DNA of 55,327 nt from Lysobacteraceae bacterium (GCA_021299185.1 JAJTHZ010000021.1:1-55327), one strand, 5' to 3'. Positions 1 to 10,758 are shown, counted from the stretch's first letter. Notes: generated from the sequence alone by a model not told the origin. Program-made: numbers and translations.

Positions 1-140
<140 letters not shown>

Positions 141-204
141 GTGACGTAACGACGCGAGTGGCCGGTGGTGTGCGCGCCCCGGCCCCGCAACAGAGGAATT
201 CGAA

Positions 205-516
205 ATGGCTGACCAGAAGATCCGGATCCGCTTGAAGGCGTTCGATCATCGCCTGATCGATCGCTCCGCGAGCGAAATCGTCGAGACCGCGAAGCGGACC
301 GGCGCGCAGGTGCGCGGCCCCATCCCGCTGCCGACCAAGACGGAGCGATACACCATCCTGGTCTCGCCGCATGCCGACAAGGACGCGCGCGACCAGTACG
401 AGACCCGTACGCACAAGCGCGTGCTCGACATCGTCGACCCGAACGACAAGACCGTGGACGCGCTGATGAAGCTCGACCTCGCGGCCGGCGTCGACGTCCA
501 GATCAAGCTGTATTGA
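205..516 (+). CDS. rpsJ: 30S ribosomal protein S10
   Basis: A 103-residue protein of normal S10 length, with the conserved start [15 protein letters not shown] and the later [14 protein letters not shown] segment. S10 is a 30S head protein and, as NusE, takes part in transcription antitermination with NusB. The ATG follows an AGAGGAA Shine-Dalgarno sequence at 192-198. It is the first gene of the S10 group here. No new promoter is evident in the short gap from tuf, so read-through from tuf is likely. Confidence 0.98.
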   Translation: MADQKIRIRLKAFDHRLIDRSASEIVETAKRTGAQVRGPIPLPTKTERYTILVSPHADKDARDQYETRTHKRVLDIVDPNDKTVDALMKLDLAAGVDVQIKLY

Positions 517-542
517 CGGGTTTTGGCCCAGGGCGCAGGACC

Positions 543-1181
543 ATGAGTATCGGATTGGTTGGCCGCAAGTGCGGCATGACGCGAGTCTTCACCGAAGACG
601 GCGTGTCGATCCCGGTGACGCTGATCGAAGCGACGCCGAACCGCGTGACGCAAGTCAAGACCGAGGGCACCGACGGCTACGCGGCCGTGCAGGTCACCGC
701 GGGCACGAAGCGCGCGTCGCTCCTCAACAAGCCGCAGGCCGGGCACTTCGCGAAGGCGAAGGTCGAGGCGGGTCGCGGCCTGTGGGAGTTCCGCGTCGAT
801 GCGATCGAGGCGTCGAAGTACGCCGTCGGCGCCGAGATCAAGGTGGACGCCTTCGCGGTCGGCCAGAAGGTCGACGTGGCGGGCATCACCAAGGGCAAGG
901 GCTTCGCGGGCACGATCAAGCGCCACAACTTCACCATGGGTGACGCGTCGCACGGCAACTCGCTGTCGCATCGCGCCCCGGGCTCGATCGGCCAGCGCCA
1001 GACGCCGGGCCGCGTGTTCAAGGGCAAGAAGATGGCCGGCCACATGGGCGCCGTGCGCCAGTCGATGACCAACCTCGTGGTGGTCAAGATCGACGCCGAG
1101 CGCCACCTGATCGCGATCAAGGGCTCCGTGCCCGGCGCGCCGGGCGGCGACGTGGTCATCAGTCCCGCCGCGAAGGCCTGA
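543..1181 (+). CDS. rplC: 50S ribosomal protein L3
   Basis: A 212-residue L3 starting at [16 protein letters not shown]; an upstream in-frame start at 513 would add ten unconserved residues and is rejected. The glycine/arginine-rich loop contains [11 protein letters not shown], whose glutamine is the one N5-methylated by PrmB in E. coli. L3 is an early assembly protein near the peptidyl transferase centre. It is second in the S10 operon, with 26 bp after rpsJ and 11 bp before rplD. Confidence 0.98.
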   Translation: MSIGLVGRKCGMTRVFTEDGVSIPVTLIEATPNRVTQVKTEGTDGYAAVQVTAGTKRASLLNKPQAGHFAKAKVEAGRGLWEFRVDAIEASKYAVGAEIKVDAFAVGQKVDVAGITKGKGFAGTIKRHNFTMGDASHGNSLSHRAPGSIGQRQTPGRVFKGKKMAGHMGAVRQSMTNLVVVKIDAERHLIAIKGSVPGAPGGDVVISPAAKA

Positions 1182-1192
1182 GGAGCATCGTC

Positions 1193-1795
1193 ATGGAACT
1201 CAGCATCGTCGGTTCGGGCAAGGCCGTGAGCGTGTCGGACGTGGTGTTCGGCCGTGAATTCAGCGAAGACCTCGTGCACCAGGCGGTCGTCGCCTACATG
1301 GCCGGCGGCCGTGCGGGCACGAAGAAGCAGAAGTCGCGCAGCGACCTCAGCGGCACGACCAAGAAGTTCAAGAAGCAGAAGGGTGGCGGTGCACGCCACG
1401 GCGACTATCGCGCCCCGATCTTCGTCGGTGGCGGCGTGACGTTCGCCGCGCGGCCCCGCGACCATTCGCAGAAGATCAACCGCAAGATGTATCGCGGCGC
1501 CATTTCGGCGATCCTCTCCGAACTGCTGCGGCAGCAGCGCCTCCAGGTGGTCGACTCGTTCGACGTCGAGGCGCCGAAGACCAAGGCCCTGGCCGCCAAG
1601 CTCAAGGCGATCGGCGAAGGGCGCACCCTGGTGGTGACCGAGAACGGCAGCGAAGGCCTGTTCCGCGCCGCCCGCAACATCCCCTCGGTGGCGGTCGTCG
1701 ACGTGGCCGCGATCGATCCGGTGTCGCTGATCGGCGCCGACCGCGTGGTCATGACCGTCGAATCGGTCAAGAAGGTCGAGGAGTGGCTGGCATGA
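1193..1795 (+). CDS. rplD: 50S ribosomal protein L4
   Basis: A 200-residue L4 (uL4). The long basic loop that reaches into the exit tunnel is visible around [19 protein letters not shown]. In E. coli L4 also represses its own S10 operon by acting on the mRNA leader; whether that applies here cannot be seen, since no clear leader structure lies between tuf and rpsJ. The stop overlaps the rplW start as ATGA, which points to coupled translation. Confidence 0.98.
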   Translation: MELSIVGSGKAVSVSDVVFGREFSEDLVHQAVVAYMAGGRAGTKKQKSRSDLSGTTKKFKKQKGGGARHGDYRAPIFVGGGVTFAARPRDHSQKINRKMYRGAISAILSELLRQQRLQVVDSFDVEAPKTKALAAKLKAIGEGRTLVVTENGSEGLFRAARNIPSVAVVDVAAIDPVSLIGADRVVMTVESVKKVEEWLA

Positions 1796-2088
1796 GCAAC
1801 GAACGCCTCATGGGCGTGATTCGCGCCCCGCACGTGTCGGAGAAGAGCGCGCGCCTGCAGGAGGTCGCCAACCAGTTCGTGTTCGAAGTCGCACCCGATG
1901 CGACCAAGCACGACGTGAAGGCGGCCGTGGAAACGATGTTCAAGGTCAAGGTCGAGGCGGTTTCCGTCGTCAACGCCAAGGGCAAGCGGAAGTCGTTCCG
2001 CGGCCGCAACGGCGCGCGCGGCGGTTGGCGCAAGGCCTACGTCCGCCTCGGTGAGGGGCAGACGATCGACCTGGTGGCGAAGGCCTGA
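1792..2088 (+). CDS. rplW: 50S ribosomal protein L23
   Basis: A 98-residue L23 starting at [19 protein letters not shown]. This ATG at 1792 overlaps the rplD stop (ATGA) and gives the normal family start; the in-frame ATG at 1783 would add three residues and lies inside rplD. L23 sits at the tunnel exit and is a docking site for trigger factor and SRP. The loop residues [12 protein letters not shown], which contact rRNA, are present. Confidence 0.97.
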   Translation: MSNERLMGVIRAPHVSEKSARLQEVANQFVFEVAPDATKHDVKAAVETMFKVKVEAVSVVNAKGKRKSFRGRNGARGGWRKAYVRLGEGQTIDLVAKA

Positions 2089-2099
2089 GGTAGGGACCC

Positions 2100-2927
2100 A
2101 TGGCACTGATCAATTTCAAGCCGACCTCCGCTGGACGCCGCGCCATGGTGCGCGTCGCCACCGCGGGTCTGCACAAGGGCGCACCGTTCGCGGCGCTGAC
2201 CGAGTCGCAGAGCAAGACCGGCGGTCGCAACAACTACGGTCGTATCACGACTCGGCACATCGGCGGCGGGCACAAGCACCACTACCGCCTGATCGACTTC
2301 AAGCGTGACAAGGAAGGCATTGCCGCCCGCGTCGAGCGCATCGAGTACGATCCGAACCGCACCGCGCACATCGCGCTGCTGTGCTACGTCGACGGCGAGC
2401 GTCGCTACATCATCGCGCCGAAGGGCGTGCAGGTGGGCGACCAGTTGATGGCTGGCCGCGACGCGCCGATCAAGAACGGCAACTCGCTCCCGCTGCGCAA
2501 CGTGCCGATCGGCGCGACCGTGCACTGCATCGAGATGCGGCCGGGCAAGGGCGCGCAGCTGGCGCGCAGCGCCGGCGCCTCGGCGCAGCTGATCGCGCGC
2601 GAGCATGGTTACGCCACCCTGCGCCTCCGCTCCGGCGAGATGCGCAAGGTCCCGGCGGACTGCCGCGCGACCATCGGCGAAGTGGGCAACGACGAGCACA
2701 ACCTCCGCAAGATCGGCAAGGCGGGCGCCAAGCGCTGGAAGGGCGTTCGCCCGACCGTGCGCGGCGCGGCAATGAACCCGGTCGACCACCCGCACGGTGG
2801 TGGCGAGGGTCGCTCCGGACAGGGCAATCCGCACCCGGTTTCGCCGTGGGGCATGCCGACCAAGGGTTACAAGACCCGCAAGAACAAGCGCACGCAGAAG
2901 TTCATCGTGCGCGACCGTCGTGGCTGA
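2100..2927 (+). CDS. rplB: 50S ribosomal protein L2
   Basis: A 275-residue L2, the usual length. The universally conserved [16 protein letters not shown] motif near the C-terminus contains the histidine implicated in peptidyl transferase function. L2 binds 23S rRNA and supports subunit association. It begins 11 bp after rplW and is followed after 12 bp by rpsS, in standard S10-operon order. Confidence 0.98.
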   Translation: MALINFKPTSAGRRAMVRVATAGLHKGAPFAALTESQSKTGGRNNYGRITTRHIGGGHKHHYRLIDFKRDKEGIAARVERIEYDPNRTAHIALLCYVDGERRYIIAPKGVQVGDQLMAGRDAPIKNGNSLPLRNVPIGATVHCIEMRPGKGAQLARSAGASAQLIAREHGYATLRLRSGEMRKVPADCRATIGEVGNDEHNLRKIGKAGAKRWKGVRPTVRGAAMNPVDHPHGGGEGRSGQGNPHPVSPWGMPTKGYKTRKNKRTQKFIVRDRRG

Positions 2928-2939
2928 TAGGTAGCGATC

Positions 2940-3224
2940 ATGGCTCGTTCACTGAAGAAAGGCCCGTTCATCGACCTGCACCTGCAGAAGAAGGTGAATG
3001 CGGCCGTTGCAAGCAACAGCAAGCGCCCGATCAAGACCTGGTCGCGTCGCTCCATGATCCTGCCTGAGATGGTGGGCCTCACGATTGCCGTCCACAACGG
3101 CCGCCAGCACGTGCCCGTGTTGGTCAACGAGAACATGGTCGGGCACAAGCTCGGCGAGTTCGCGGTGACCCGCACGTTCAAGGGTCACTCCGGCGACAAG
3201 AAGGCCGCCGAGGCCAAGAAGTAA
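2940..3224 (+). CDS. rpsS: 30S ribosomal protein S19
   Basis: A 94-residue S19 with the typical start [17 protein letters not shown] and the conserved [16 protein letters not shown] stretch. S19 sits in the head of the 30S subunit, partners S13 and contacts tRNA at the A site. The C-terminal lysine-rich tail (KKAAEAKK) is of the ordinary kind. The gene lies between rplB and rplV with gaps of about 11 bp each. Confidence 0.98.
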   Translation: MARSLKKGPFIDLHLQKKVNAAVASNSKRPIKTWSRRSMILPEMVGLTIAVHNGRQHVPVLVNENMVGHKLGEFAVTRTFKGHSGDKKAAEAKK

Positions 3225-3235
3225 GGGGAATGCCG

Positions 3236-3571
3236 ATGGAAGCCAAAGCCATCCTGCGCACCTCGCGCATCTCGCCGCAGAAGGCCCGTCTGGTCGCCGA
3301 CCAGGTGCGCGGCCTGCCGGTCGGTCGCGCGCGCGACGTGCTTGCGTTCAGCACCAAGAAGGCGGCGCACATCGTCAAGAAGGTGCTGCTGTCGGCCGTC
3401 GCGAACGCCGAGAACAACCTCGGCGCCGACGTGGACGATCTCAAGGTCGCACGGATCTTCGTCGACGAGGGTCCGTCGCTGAAGCGCTTCCACTCGCGCG
3501 CCAAGGGCCGCGGCGTCCGCATCCTCAAGCGCACGAGCCACATCACCGTGGTCGTGGGCACCGGCAAGTAA
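3236..3571 (+). CDS. rplV: 50S ribosomal protein L22
   Basis: A 111-residue L22 starting [19 protein letters not shown]. Of two in-frame ATGs (3230 and 3236) the second was chosen: the GGGG Shine-Dalgarno at 3225-3228 lies seven bases from it but only one base from the first. The beta-hairpin that lines the exit tunnel, the region of macrolide resistance changes, is present near the C-terminus ([16 protein letters not shown]). It lies between rpsS and rpsC. Confidence 0.96.
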   Translation: MEAKAILRTSRISPQKARLVADQVRGLPVGRARDVLAFSTKKAAHIVKKVLLSAVANAENNLGADVDDLKVARIFVDEGPSLKRFHSRAKGRGVRILKRTSHITVVVGTGK

Positions 3572-3587
3572 CCACAGGAACGAAACG

Positions 3588-4280
3588 ATGGGTCACAAGG
3601 TTCATCCCACCGGAATCCGCCTTGGAATAGCCAAGGACTGGACGTCGAAGTGGTTCGCCGGCAAGCGCGACTACGCGCAGTACCTGGCGGGCGACCTCAA
3701 GGTCCGCGACATGCTGCGCGCGAAGCTCGCGCAGGCCGGCGTGTCGAAGATCCTGATCGAGCGTCCGGCCAAGAGCGCCCGCGTGACGATCCACACCGCC
3801 CGTCCGGGCGTCGTGATCGGCAAGAAGGGCGAGGACATCGAGCGGCTGCGCAAGGAAGTCTCCGACCTGATGGGCGTCCCCGCGCACATCAACGTCTCCG
3901 AGGTGCGCAAGCCCGAGCTCGACGCCCAACTGGTCGCCGAATCGATCGCGCAGCAGCTGGAGCGTCGCATCATGTTCCGTCGCGCGATGAAGCGCGCGGT
4001 CGGCAACGCGATGCGCCTCGGCGCGCTCGGCATCAAGGTCAACGTCGCCGGCCGCCTCAATGGCGCCGAGATCGCGCGGACCGAGTGGTATCGCGAGGGT
4101 CGCGTGCCGCTGCACACGCTGCGCGCCGACGTCGACTACGGTTTTTCCGAGGCCCGCACCACCTATGGCGTCATCGGCGTCAAGGTGTGGATCTACAAGG
4201 GCGAGGTGTTCGACCTGCATGCTGCCGCCCAGGAAGCCGCCGCGCCGGCCGGCAAGCCCGAGCGCCAGGCCGCGAAGTGA
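3588..4280 (+). CDS. rpsC: 30S ribosomal protein S3
   Basis: A 230-residue S3. The KH RNA-binding domain carries the GxxG loop within [18 protein letters not shown] at about residues 67-84. S3 forms part of the mRNA entry channel and helps the ribosome's helicase activity. The C-terminal tail after [10 protein letters not shown] is alanine- and lysine-rich and variable in this family. It follows rplV by 16 bp, with an AGGAA Shine-Dalgarno just before the ATG. Confidence 0.98.
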   Translation: MGHKVHPTGIRLGIAKDWTSKWFAGKRDYAQYLAGDLKVRDMLRAKLAQAGVSKILIERPAKSARVTIHTARPGVVIGKKGEDIERLRKEVSDLMGVPAHINVSEVRKPELDAQLVAESIAQQLERRIMFRRAMKRAVGNAMRLGALGIKVNVAGRLNGAEIARTEWYREGRVPLHTLRADVDYGFSEARTTYGVIGVKVWIYKGEVFDLHAAAQEAAAPAGKPERQAAK

Positions 4281-4291
4281 GGGATTGAGCC

Positions 4292-4705
4292 ATGCTGCAA
4301 CCCAGCCGCCAGAAGTTCCGCAAGCAGCACAAGGGCCGTAACCGTGGCCTGAGCTACGTGGGCAACAAGGTTTCGTTCGGCGAGTACGGCCTGCGCGCGA
4401 CCACCCATGGCCACCTGACCGCCCGCCAGATCGAGGCTGCACGCCGCGCCATCTCCCGCTTCGTCAAGCGCGGCGGCAAGCTCTGGATCCGCGTGTTCCC
4501 GGACAAGCCGATCAGCCGCAAGCCGATCGAGGTCCGCATGGGCAACGGCAAGGGCAACGTCGAGTTCTACGTCGCCGTCATCCAGCCGGGCCGGATGCTC
4601 TATGAGATGGAGGGCGTGGATGAGGCGACGGCCCGCGAGGCCTTCCGCCTTGCCGCCGCCAAGTTGTCGGTGCGTACCGATTTCGTGACCCGCACGGTGC
4701 TGTGA
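4292..4705 (+). CDS. rplP: 50S ribosomal protein L16
   Basis: A 137-residue L16 with the conserved start [17 protein letters not shown] and the [12 protein letters not shown] motif. The first arginine upstream of that motif corresponds to the residue hydroxylated by RoxA/YcfD in E. coli. L16 organises the A-site region of the 50S subunit. The stop TGA shares its last base with the start of rpmC (TGATG), consistent with translational coupling. Confidence 0.98.
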   Translation: MLQPSRQKFRKQHKGRNRGLSYVGNKVSFGEYGLRATTHGHLTARQIEAARRAISRFVKRGGKLWIRVFPDKPISRKPIEVRMGNGKGNVEFYVAVIQPGRMLYEMEGVDEATAREAFRLAAAKLSVRTDFVTRTVL

Positions 4706-4890
4706 TGGAAACCAAGGAACTCAACAAGAAGTCCGTCGCCGAACTGAACGGCGACCTCGTCGAGCTCCGCCGGGAGCAGTTCAACCTGCGCATGCAGCGC
4801 GGCACCGGCCAGCTCACCCAGACGCACCAGTTGCGCAACGTGCGCCGCGACATCGCGCGCGTGAAGACCGCGATCGCGGCCAAGAAGTAA
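4705..4890 (+). CDS. rpmC: 50S ribosomal protein L29
   Basis: A 61-residue helical L29 starting [19 protein letters not shown] at 4702 would add one residue but lies inside the rplP stop context, so the ATG at 4705 was chosen. L29 lies next to L23 at the tunnel exit. The heptad-like [12 protein letters not shown] and [11 protein letters not shown] helices form the family's two-helix hairpin. Confidence 0.96.
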   Translation: METKELNKKSVAELNGDLVELRREQFNLRMQRGTGQLTQTHQLRNVRRDIARVKTAIAAKK

Positions 4891-4900
4891 GGCGACCCCG

Positions 4901-5161
4901 ATGAACGACAAGAACGAGCAGCAGGGGGCCCTCGAGGGCCGCGTGGTCAGCAGCAAGATGCAGAAGACCGTCACGGTCCTGCTCGAGCGCCAGATCCAGC
5001 ACCCGATGTACGGCAAGTACGCGCGTCGCTCCACCAAGGTCCATGCGCACGACGAGGCCGGCGAATGCCGTGAGGGCGATCTCGTGCGCATCGTCGAGTG
5101 CCGTCCGCTGTCCAAGACCAAGAACTTCAAGGTCGTGGCCATCGTGGAACGCGCACAGTAA
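4901..5161 (+). CDS. rpsQ: 30S ribosomal protein S17
   Basis: An 86-residue S17 with the conserved [18 protein letters not shown] segment and the [12 protein letters not shown] ending. It is an OB-fold primary binder of the 5' domain of 16S rRNA. It is the last gene of the canonical S10 group. The 30-bp gap to rplN shows no obvious promoter or terminator, so in this organism S10 and spc genes may be transcribed together. Confidence 0.98.
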   Translation: MNDKNEQQGALEGRVVSSKMQKTVTVLLERQIQHPMYGKYARRSTKVHAHDEAGECREGDLVRIVECRPLSKTKNFKVVAIVERAQ

Positions 5162-5191
5162 CCGACGCGACCAGGACAGGAGGAAGCAACC

Positions 5192-5560
5192 ATGATCCAG
5201 ATGCAGACCCACCTGGCCGCCGCCGACAACAGCGGCGCGCGCGAACTGATGTGCATCAAGGTGCTCGGCGGCTCGAAGCGCCGCTATGCGGGCATCGGCG
5301 ACATCATCAAGGTGTCGATCAAGGACGCGATCCCGCGCGGCAAGGTCAAGAAGGGCGAGGTTTACGACGCCGTGGTCGTGCGCACCCGCAAGGGCGTGCG
5401 CCGTCCGGACGGCTCGCTGATCCGCTTCGACGGCAATGCCGCCGTGCTGTTGAACAACAAGCTCGAGCCGATCGGCACCCGAATCTTCGGGCCGGTGACG
5501 CGCGAGCTGCGCAGCGAGCGTTTCATGAAGATCGTCTCGCTCGCGCCCGAAGTGCTCTGA
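5192..5560 (+). CDS. rplN: 50S ribosomal protein L14
   Basis: A 122-residue L14 starting [18 protein letters not shown], exactly the family length. L14 contacts 16S rRNA in an intersubunit bridge and is the docking site of the silencing factor RsfS. The ATG is preceded by AGGAGG (5177-5182), one of the best ribosome binding sites in the cluster. This is the first gene of the spc group. Confidence 0.98.
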   Translation: MIQMQTHLAAADNSGARELMCIKVLGGSKRRYAGIGDIIKVSIKDAIPRGKVKKGEVYDAVVVRTRKGVRRPDGSLIRFDGNAAVLLNNKLEPIGTRIFGPVTRELRSERFMKIVSLAPEVL

Positions 5561-5569
5561 GGAACCACC

Positions 5570-5884
5570 ATGAAGCGCATCCGCAAGGGTGATCAGGTCA
5601 TCGTGATCACCGGCAAGAACAAGGGACAGAAGGGCGAGGTCCTGCGCGTGCTCGACGACAAGGTCGTCGTGCAGAACGTCAACCTCGTCAAGCGCCACAC
5701 GAAGCCGAACCCGCAGGCCAACCAGCCCGGCGGCATCGTGGAGCGTGAGTCCCCCATCCACGTTTCGAACGTGATGATCTTCAACCCCTCGACCAACAGC
5801 GGCGACCGCGTCGGCTTCAAGACGCTGGAAGACGGGCGCAAGGTGCGCGTCTTCCGTTCGTCCGGTGAAGTGGTCGACATCTGA
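5570..5884 (+). CDS. rplX: 50S ribosomal protein L24
   Basis: A 104-residue L24. The KOW motif lies near the N-terminus ([19 protein letters not shown]). L24 is one of two assembly initiators of the 50S subunit and binds the 5' end of 23S rRNA. It begins 9 bp after rplN and is followed after 11 bp by rplE. Confidence 0.98.
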   Translation: MKRIRKGDQVIVITGKNKGQKGEVLRVLDDKVVVQNVNLVKRHTKPNPQANQPGGIVERESPIHVSNVMIFNPSTNSGDRVGFKTLEDGRKVRVFRSSGEVVDI

Positions 5885-5895
5885 GGTACGACGTC

Positions 5896-6438
5896 GTGAC
5901 GACTCGGCTCGAAAAGGTCTACAAGGAACAGGTTGTTCCGAAGCTGATGCAGCGCTTCGGCTACAAGAACGTCATGCAGGTGCCGCGCCTGGAGAAGATC
6001 ACGCTCAACATGGGCGTGGGCGAGGCGGTCGGCAACAAGAAGGTGCTCGAGAACGCGCTCGACGACATGGGCAAGATCGCCGGCCAGAAGCCGGTGGCGA
6101 CGCTGGCCCGGAAGTCGATCGCGACCTTCAAGATCCGCGACGGCTGGCCGATCGGCTGCAAGGTCACCCTGCGCCGCGCCCGCATGTTCGAGTTCCTCGA
6201 TCGCCTGGTGAACATCTCGCTGCCGCGCGTGCGCGACTTCCGCGGGGTGTCGGGTCGCGCCTTCGACGGCCGTGGCAACTTCAACTTCGGGATCAAGGAA
6301 CAAATCATCTTCCCGGAGATCAATTTCGACCAGGTGGATGCGCTGCGCGGCATGGACATCGCGATCACCACCACCGCGAAGACCGACGCCGAGGCCAAGG
6401 CCCTGCTCGAGGCCTTCAGCTTCCCCTTCCGCAACTGA
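5896..6438 (+). CDS. rplE: 50S ribosomal protein L5
   Basis: A 180-residue L5 with the motifs [15 protein letters not shown] and [19 protein letters not shown]5 binds 5S rRNA and contacts the P-site tRNA. It starts with GTG at 5896, which is the only start giving the family N-terminus [11 protein letters not shown]. In E. coli S8 represses the spc operon at the rplE start; a comparable RNA structure was not identified here. Confidence 0.97.
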   Translation: MTTRLEKVYKEQVVPKLMQRFGYKNVMQVPRLEKITLNMGVGEAVGNKKVLENALDDMGKIAGQKPVATLARKSIATFKIRDGWPIGCKVTLRRARMFEFLDRLVNISLPRVRDFRGVSGRAFDGRGNFNFGIKEQIIFPEINFDQVDALRGMDIAITTTAKTDAEAKALLEAFSFPFRN

Positions 6439-6461
6439 CCCGCTGACCAGGAATCCAGCCA

Positions 6462-6767
6462 ATGGCCAAGACGTGCATGGTGAACCGCGAGGCGAAGCGG
6501 GCCAAGACGGTGAAGAAGTACGCCGCGAAGCGCGCCGAACTCAAGCGCGCGATCGCCAACCCGAAGCTGTCGTTCGAGGAGCGCATGGCGGCGCAGGCTG
6601 CGCTGCAGAAGCTGCCTCGCGACGCCAGCCCGGTGCGCCAGCGCAACCGCTGCGCGCTTTCCGGCCGCCCGCGCGGCGTGTATCGCAAGTTCGGCCTGGC
6701 GCGCAACAAGCTGCGCGAGGCCACCATGCGCGGCGACGTCCCTGGCCTGCGCAAGGCCAGTTGGTGA
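6462..6767 (+). CDS. rpsN: 30S ribosomal protein S14 (long form)
   Basis: A 101-residue S14 of the long, zinc-independent kind: it keeps [20 protein letters not shown] but lacks the paired CxxC zinc ligands of the short form. S14 is needed for assembly of the 30S head with S3 and S10. It starts [17 protein letters not shown] and lies between rplE and rpsH. Confidence 0.97.
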   Translation: MAKTCMVNREAKRAKTVKKYAAKRAELKRAIANPKLSFEERMAAQAALQKLPRDASPVRQRNRCALSGRPRGVYRKFGLARNKLREATMRGDVPGLRKASW

Positions 6768-6810
6768 CGCCGCGGGATATCGGTGCTGAACAAGTTCCAG
6801 GAACCAAGCC

Positions 6811-7209
6811 ATGAGCATGACTGATCCCATCGCGGATATGTTCGTCCGCATCCGCAACGCGCAGGCCACGGGCAAGGCGTCCGTGCGCATGCCCGCCTCG
6901 AAGGCCAAGCTCGCCATCGCGCGCGTGCTGAAGGACGAGGGTTACATCACCGATGTCGTCGAGCGCGACATCGGCAACAAGCGCAAGGAAATCGAGATCG
7001 CGCTGAAGTACTACCTCGGCAAGCCCGCGATCGACCGCCTCGAGCGCGTCAGCCGCCCCGGCCTGCGCCAGTACCGCGGCAGCGATGCGCTGCCCAAGGT
7101 GCTCGGCGGGCTTGGCATCTCCATCGTTTCGACCTCCTCGGGTCTGATGACCGACTCGCAGGCCCGTGCGAAGGGCCTCGGCGGCGAAGTCGTCTGCCTC
7201 GTCGCCTAA
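6811..7209 (+). CDS. rpsH: 30S ribosomal protein S8
   Basis: A 132-residue S8 with [14 protein letters not shown] at the start and the conserved ending in which [14 protein letters not shown] replaces the common TDREARKxxxGGE form. It binds the central domain of 16S rRNA and in E. coli is the spc-operon repressor. An AGGAA site at 6799-6803 favours the ATG at 6811 over the one at 6817. The rplF start lies 10 bp downstream of its stop. Confidence 0.97.
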   Translation: MSMTDPIADMFVRIRNAQATGKASVRMPASKAKLAIARVLKDEGYITDVVERDIGNKRKEIEIALKYYLGKPAIDRLERVSRPGLRQYRGSDALPKVLGGLGISIVSTSSGLMTDSQARAKGLGGEVVCLVA

Positions 7210-7219
7210 GGAGCCGCAC

Positions 7220-7744
7220 ATGTCCCGCGTTGCAAAGAAGCCGGTTTCTCTGCCCAAGGGCGTCGAGTGCAAGCTCGAGTCCGGTGCTGTCACGGTGAAG
7301 GGCCCGAAGGGCGCGCTGCGCCTCGAGGCGCTGCCGGGTGTCGAGGTGGCCATCCAGGGGTCCACGGTGTCGCTGAAGGCAACCGGGACGGATGCCCGTG
7401 CTGCCGGCACCGCGCGTGCGCTGATCAACAACATGGTGATCGGCGTCAGCGAGGGTTACTCGCGCAAGCTCGAGCTGGTGGGCGTCGGTTACCGTGCCGC
7501 GTTGCAGGGCAAGGACCTCAATCTGACGCTCGGGTTCTCCCATCCGGTGGTCTTCAAGGCGCCCGAGGGGATCACCATCGAGGTTCCCACGCAGACGGAG
7601 GTCCTGATCAAGGGCGCCGACAAGCAGCGCGTGGGCGAAGTGGCGGCCAAGATCCGCGGGTTCCGCCCGCCGGAGCCGTACAAGGGCAAGGGCGTCCGTT
7701 ACTCGGGCGAGAAAATCACCTTGAAGGAAGCCAAGAAGGCCTGA
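7220..7744 (+). CDS. rplF: 50S ribosomal protein L6
   Basis: A 174-residue L6 starting [16 protein letters not shown]; an in-frame start at 7166 would lie within rpsH and is rejected. The C-terminal signature [20 protein letters not shown] is intact. L6 sits near the sarcin-ricin loop and the factor-binding site. A GGAG site lies just before the ATG. Confidence 0.97.
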   Translation: MSRVAKKPVSLPKGVECKLESGAVTVKGPKGALRLEALPGVEVAIQGSTVSLKATGTDARAAGTARALINNMVIGVSEGYSRKLELVGVGYRAALQGKDLNLTLGFSHPVVFKAPEGITIEVPTQTEVLIKGADKQRVGEVAAKIRGFRPPEPYKGKGVRYSGEKITLKEAKKA

Positions 7745-7771
7745 TGGCGTTCCGGCTTTGGAGCATCGATC

Positions 7772-8125
7772 GTGGAAAAGAAGATCAGCCGCCTGCGTCG
7801 CGCGAAGCGCTCCCGCATGCACATCCGTACCCTCGGCGTCGCGCGCCTGACCGTGCATCGCAGCGGCCAGCACATCTACGCCCAGGTCATCGCCCCGTCC
7901 GGCGACAAGGTCATGGCCGCTGCGTCGACCGTGCAGAAGGACGTGCGCGACGGCCTCAAGGGCACCAAGAACAAGGAGGCCGCGGCCGCCGTCGGTCGCG
8001 CGGTGGCGCAGCGCGCCATCGCCGCCGGGGTGTCCGAAGTCGCGTTCGACCGTTCCGGCTTCCTGTACCACGGGCGCATCGCCGCGTTGGCGGACGCTGC
8101 CCGCGAGGCCGGCCTGAAGTTCTGA
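7772..8125 (+). CDS. rplR: 50S ribosomal protein L18
   Basis: A 117-residue L18 starting with GTG at 7772 ([18 protein letters not shown]), with a GGAG Shine-Dalgarno at 7760-7763. L18 binds 5S rRNA together with L5 and L25. The ending [20 protein letters not shown] is the family's highly conserved C-terminus. The gap to rplF is 27 bp, one of the longer ones in the spc group. Confidence 0.97.
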   Translation: MEKKISRLRRAKRSRMHIRTLGVARLTVHRSGQHIYAQVIAPSGDKVMAAASTVQKDVRDGLKGTKNKEAAAAVGRAVAQRAIAAGVSEVAFDRSGFLYHGRIAALADAAREAGLKF

Positions 8126-8177
8126 GCCGGACCCCACACAACTCCAAGCGGCCCAGCCGCAAGCAACCGGTATCGAG

Positions 8178-8699
8178 ATGAACACCAACGATCGCGAGAA
8201 TTCAGACGGCCTGCTCGAGAAGCTGATCGCCGTCAACCGCGTGGCCAAGGTCGTCAAGGGCGGCCGCACCTTCAGCTTCACCGCGCTGACCGTGGTCGGC
8301 GACGGCGATGGCAAGGTCGGGCTCGGCTATGGCAAGGCACGCGAGGTTCCGGTCGCCATCTCCAAGGCGATGGACCAGGCCCGCAAGAACATGATCGGCG
8401 TGTCGCTGAAGAACGGCACGCTGCACTATGCCGTGAAGGCGAACCATGGCGCGGCGCGCGTGTTCATGCAGCCGGCCTCCGAGGGCACGGGCGTGATCGC
8501 GGGCGGCGCCATGCGCGCCGTGTTCGAGGTCGTGGGCGTCAAGAACGTGCTCGCCAAGGCGGTCGGTTCGCGCAATCCCATCAACCTCGTTCGCGCCACG
8601 ATCAAGGGCCTGCAGGCGATCGCCTCGCCGGACCGGATCGCGGCCAAGCGCGGCAAGAAGCTCGCCGATCTCGTCGGCGGGGAGTCGAACAATGGCTAA
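8178..8699 (+). CDS. rpsE: 30S ribosomal protein S5
   Basis: A 173-residue S5 with the conserved [20 protein letters not shown] and [19 protein letters not shown] motifs. It guards decoding accuracy and takes part in mRNA unwinding at the entry pore. Its last eight bases overlap rpmD. The gap from rplR (52 bp) shows nothing notable. Confidence 0.98.
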   Translation: MNTNDRENSDGLLEKLIAVNRVAKVVKGGRTFSFTALTVVGDGDGKVGLGYGKAREVPVAISKAMDQARKNMIGVSLKNGTLHYAVKANHGAARVFMQPASEGTGVIAGGAMRAVFEVVGVKNVLAKAVGSRNPINLVRATIKGLQAIASPDRIAAKRGKKLADLVGGESNNG

Positions 8700-8883
8700 G
8701 GACAACGCCAAGACCGTCAAGGTCCGGCTCGTCAAGAGCCCGAACAGCTGCCAGTCGCGCCATCGGACCAGCGTCAAGGCGTTGGGCCTGCGCAAGCTCA
8801 ACGACGTACGCGAGCTGAAGGACAGCCCGAGCGTTCGCGGCCTGATCAACCAGGTCAGCTACCTCGTGCGGGTCGAAGACTGA
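8692..8883 (+). CDS. rpmD: 50S ribosomal protein L30
   Basis: A 63-residue L30 with the family core [20 protein letters not shown] and [14 protein letters not shown]. The ATG at 8692 lies inside the end of rpsE in another frame, an overlap of eight bases that suggests coupling. L30 is present in some bacterial groups only; its presence here fits Gammaproteobacteria. Confidence 0.96.
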   Translation: MAKDNAKTVKVRLVKSPNSCQSRHRTSVKALGLRKLNDVRELKDSPSVRGLINQVSYLVRVED

Positions 8884-8908
8884 GCAGCACCCGGATCAGG
8901 AGAGCATC

Positions 8909-9343
8909 ATGCGTCTGAACACCATCAAGCCTGCCGCCGGCTCGCGCCGCGAGCGCGTGCGCGTCGGCCGCGGCATCGGTTCCGGCCTCGGCAAGACAGC
9001 CGGCCGCGGCCACAAGGGTCAGTACGCCCGCACCGGCAAGGGCAAGGTCAAGCCGGGCTTCGAAGGCGGCCAGATGCCGCTGCAGCGGCGCCTGCCCAAG
9101 GTCGGCTTCCGGTCGAAGCTGAAGGAAGACGTGGCCGAGGTCCTGCTCTACGCCCTCGACCGCCTGCCGTCGACCGACGTCGACTTCGCGGCCCTGCGCG
9201 CCGCGGGCCTGGTGCCTGCCGGCGCGAAGCGCGCCAAGCTGGTGAAGAAGGGCGAGGTCTCGCGCAAGTACGTGGTCAAGGGCGTCGCGGCGACCGCCGG
9301 GGCGAAGGCGGCGATCGAGTCCGCCGGCGGCACGGTGGAGTAA
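8909..9343 (+). CDS. rplO: 50S ribosomal protein L15
   Basis: A 144-residue L15 with the glycine/arginine-rich N-terminal extension ([20 protein letters not shown]) that threads into 23S rRNA, and [17 protein letters not shown]. It is a late-assembly protein. It starts [13 protein letters not shown] after an AGGAGA site and ends 4 bp before secY, as in most bacteria. Confidence 0.98.
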   Translation: MRLNTIKPAAGSRRERVRVGRGIGSGLGKTAGRGHKGQYARTGKGKVKPGFEGGQMPLQRRLPKVGFRSKLKEDVAEVLLYALDRLPSTDVDFAALRAAGLVPAGAKRAKLVKKGEVSRKYVVKGVAATAGAKAAIESAGGTVE

Positions 9344-9347
9344 TCGG

Positions 9348-10703
9348 GTGGCGAGCAATCCGGCCCAATCCGCGCTCGGCCGCTTCGGCCAGATGACCGA
9401 GCTGAAGCAGCGCCTGCTGTTCGTGCTCGGCGCGCTGATCGTGTTCCGTTTCGGCACCTTCATCCCGGTGCCGGGCGTGAACCCGGAAGCCATGGTCCAG
9501 CTGATGGAGCAGCAGCGCGGTACCATCATGGACATGTTCAACATGTTCTCCGGCGGTGCGCTGGAGCGCATGTCGGTGCTCGCGTTGAACGTAGTGCCCT
9601 ACATCTCGGCGTCGATCATCGTGCAGTTGATGGCGCAGGTCGTGCCGTCTCTGCAGGCGCTGCGCAAGGAAGGCGAGGCGGGTCGGCGCAAGCTCACGCA
9701 GTACACGCGCTATGGCACCCTCGGCCTCGCGTGCTTCCAGGCCGCGGGCATCGCCTTCGCGCTCCAGGCGCAGGGCGCGGCCGGCGGGGTGCAGGTGGTG
9801 ATCGATCCGGGTCCGGGCTTCATCTTCTCGGCCGTCGTCGGTCTCACTGCGGGAACCATGTTCCTGATGTGGCTCGGCGAGCAGGTTACGGAGCGCGGGA
9901 TCGGCAATGGCATCTCGCTGATCATCTTCGCCGGCATCGTCGCCGGGCTGCCGAGCGCGGTCGGTGCGACCCTGCAGCTCGCCGGGACGGGCGAACTGAG
10001 TTGGTTGATGGTCATCTTCATCATGGCCATCGTTCTCGCCGTGACCGCCTTCGTGGTGTTCGTCGAGCGCGGCCAGCGTCGGATCACGGTCAACTACGCG
10101 CGCCGCCAGGGTGGTGCGCGGGCCTACCAGAACCAGAGCTCGCACCTGCCGCTGAAGCTGAACATGTCCGGGGTCATCCCGGCCATCTTCGCCTCGTCGA
10201 TCATCATGTTCCCCGCCACGGCCCTGACCTGGGTCGGGCAGAGCAACGATGCGCGCTGGCTGCAGACCATCTCCAACGCCCTGGCCCCGGGTGAACTGCT
10301 GCATATCGCGCTGTACGCCGGCCTGATCGTTTTCTTCGCGTTCTTCTACACGGCGTTGGTCTTCAACTCCAACGAGACGGCGGAGAACCTGAAGAAATCC
10401 GGCGCGCTCATCCCGGGCATCCGGCCGGGCAAGTCCACCGCCGACTACATCGATGGCGTGATCACCCGCCTGACCGCGGTCGGCGCGGTCTACCTGGTCG
10501 CGGTCTGCCTGCTGCCGGAATTCATGCGGCTGGGGTGGAACGTGCCGTTCTACTTCGGCGGCACGTCGCTGCTGATCGTGGTGGTGGTGGTGATGGACTT
10601 CACGGCGCAGGTGCAGGCGCACCTGATGTCGCACCAGTACGAGAGTCTGCTGAAGAAGGCGAATCTCAAGACTTACGGCCGGGGCGGCCAGATCCGCGGC
10701 TGA
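9348..10703 (+). CDS. secY: Protein translocase subunit SecY
   Basis: A 451-residue channel subunit of the SecYEG translocon in the inner membrane, with the ten-helix pattern of the family. It starts with GTG at 9348, 4 bp after rplO, so coupled translation is likely. Recognisable pieces are [20 protein letters not shown] after the plug region, the RMTQYTRY-like loop ([14 protein letters not shown]) and the C-terminal [16 protein letters not shown] tail. The usual rpmJ gene does not follow it; a 126-bp gap leads to rpsM. Confidence 0.98.
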   Translation: MASNPAQSALGRFGQMTELKQRLLFVLGALIVFRFGTFIPVPGVNPEAMVQLMEQQRGTIMDMFNMFSGGALERMSVLALNVVPYISASIIVQLMAQVVPSLQALRKEGEAGRRKLTQYTRYGTLGLACFQAAGIAFALQAQGAAGGVQVVIDPGPGFIFSAVVGLTAGTMFLMWLGEQVTERGIGNGISLIIFAGIVAGLPSAVGATLQLAGTGELSWLMVIFIMAIVLAVTAFVVFVERGQRRITVNYARRQGGARAYQNQSSHLPLKLNMSGVIPAIFASSIIMFPATALTWVGQSNDARWLQTISNALAPGELLHIALYAGLIVFFAFFYTALVFNSNETAENLKKSGALIPGIRPGKSTADYIDGVITRLTAVGAVYLVAVCLLPEFMRLGWNVPFYFGGTSLLIVVVVVMDFTAQVQAHLMSHQYESLLKKANLKTYGRGGQIRG

Positions 10704-10734
10704 GGCCGCGGACGGCTCCCGGATTAGGGCGGCT

Positions 10735-10758
10735 GCCGGCGGGTGCGTTCCCGCTGGC
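10735..10758 (+). terminator. Hairpin between secY and rpsM
   Basis: GCCGGCGGG (10735-10743) and CCCGCTGGC (10750-10758) can form a nine-pair stem with one G-U pair and a six-base loop. No T-run follows. It may partly terminate the spc transcript or stabilise its 3' end. Position and pairing are read from the sequence; function is inferred. Confidence 0.4.
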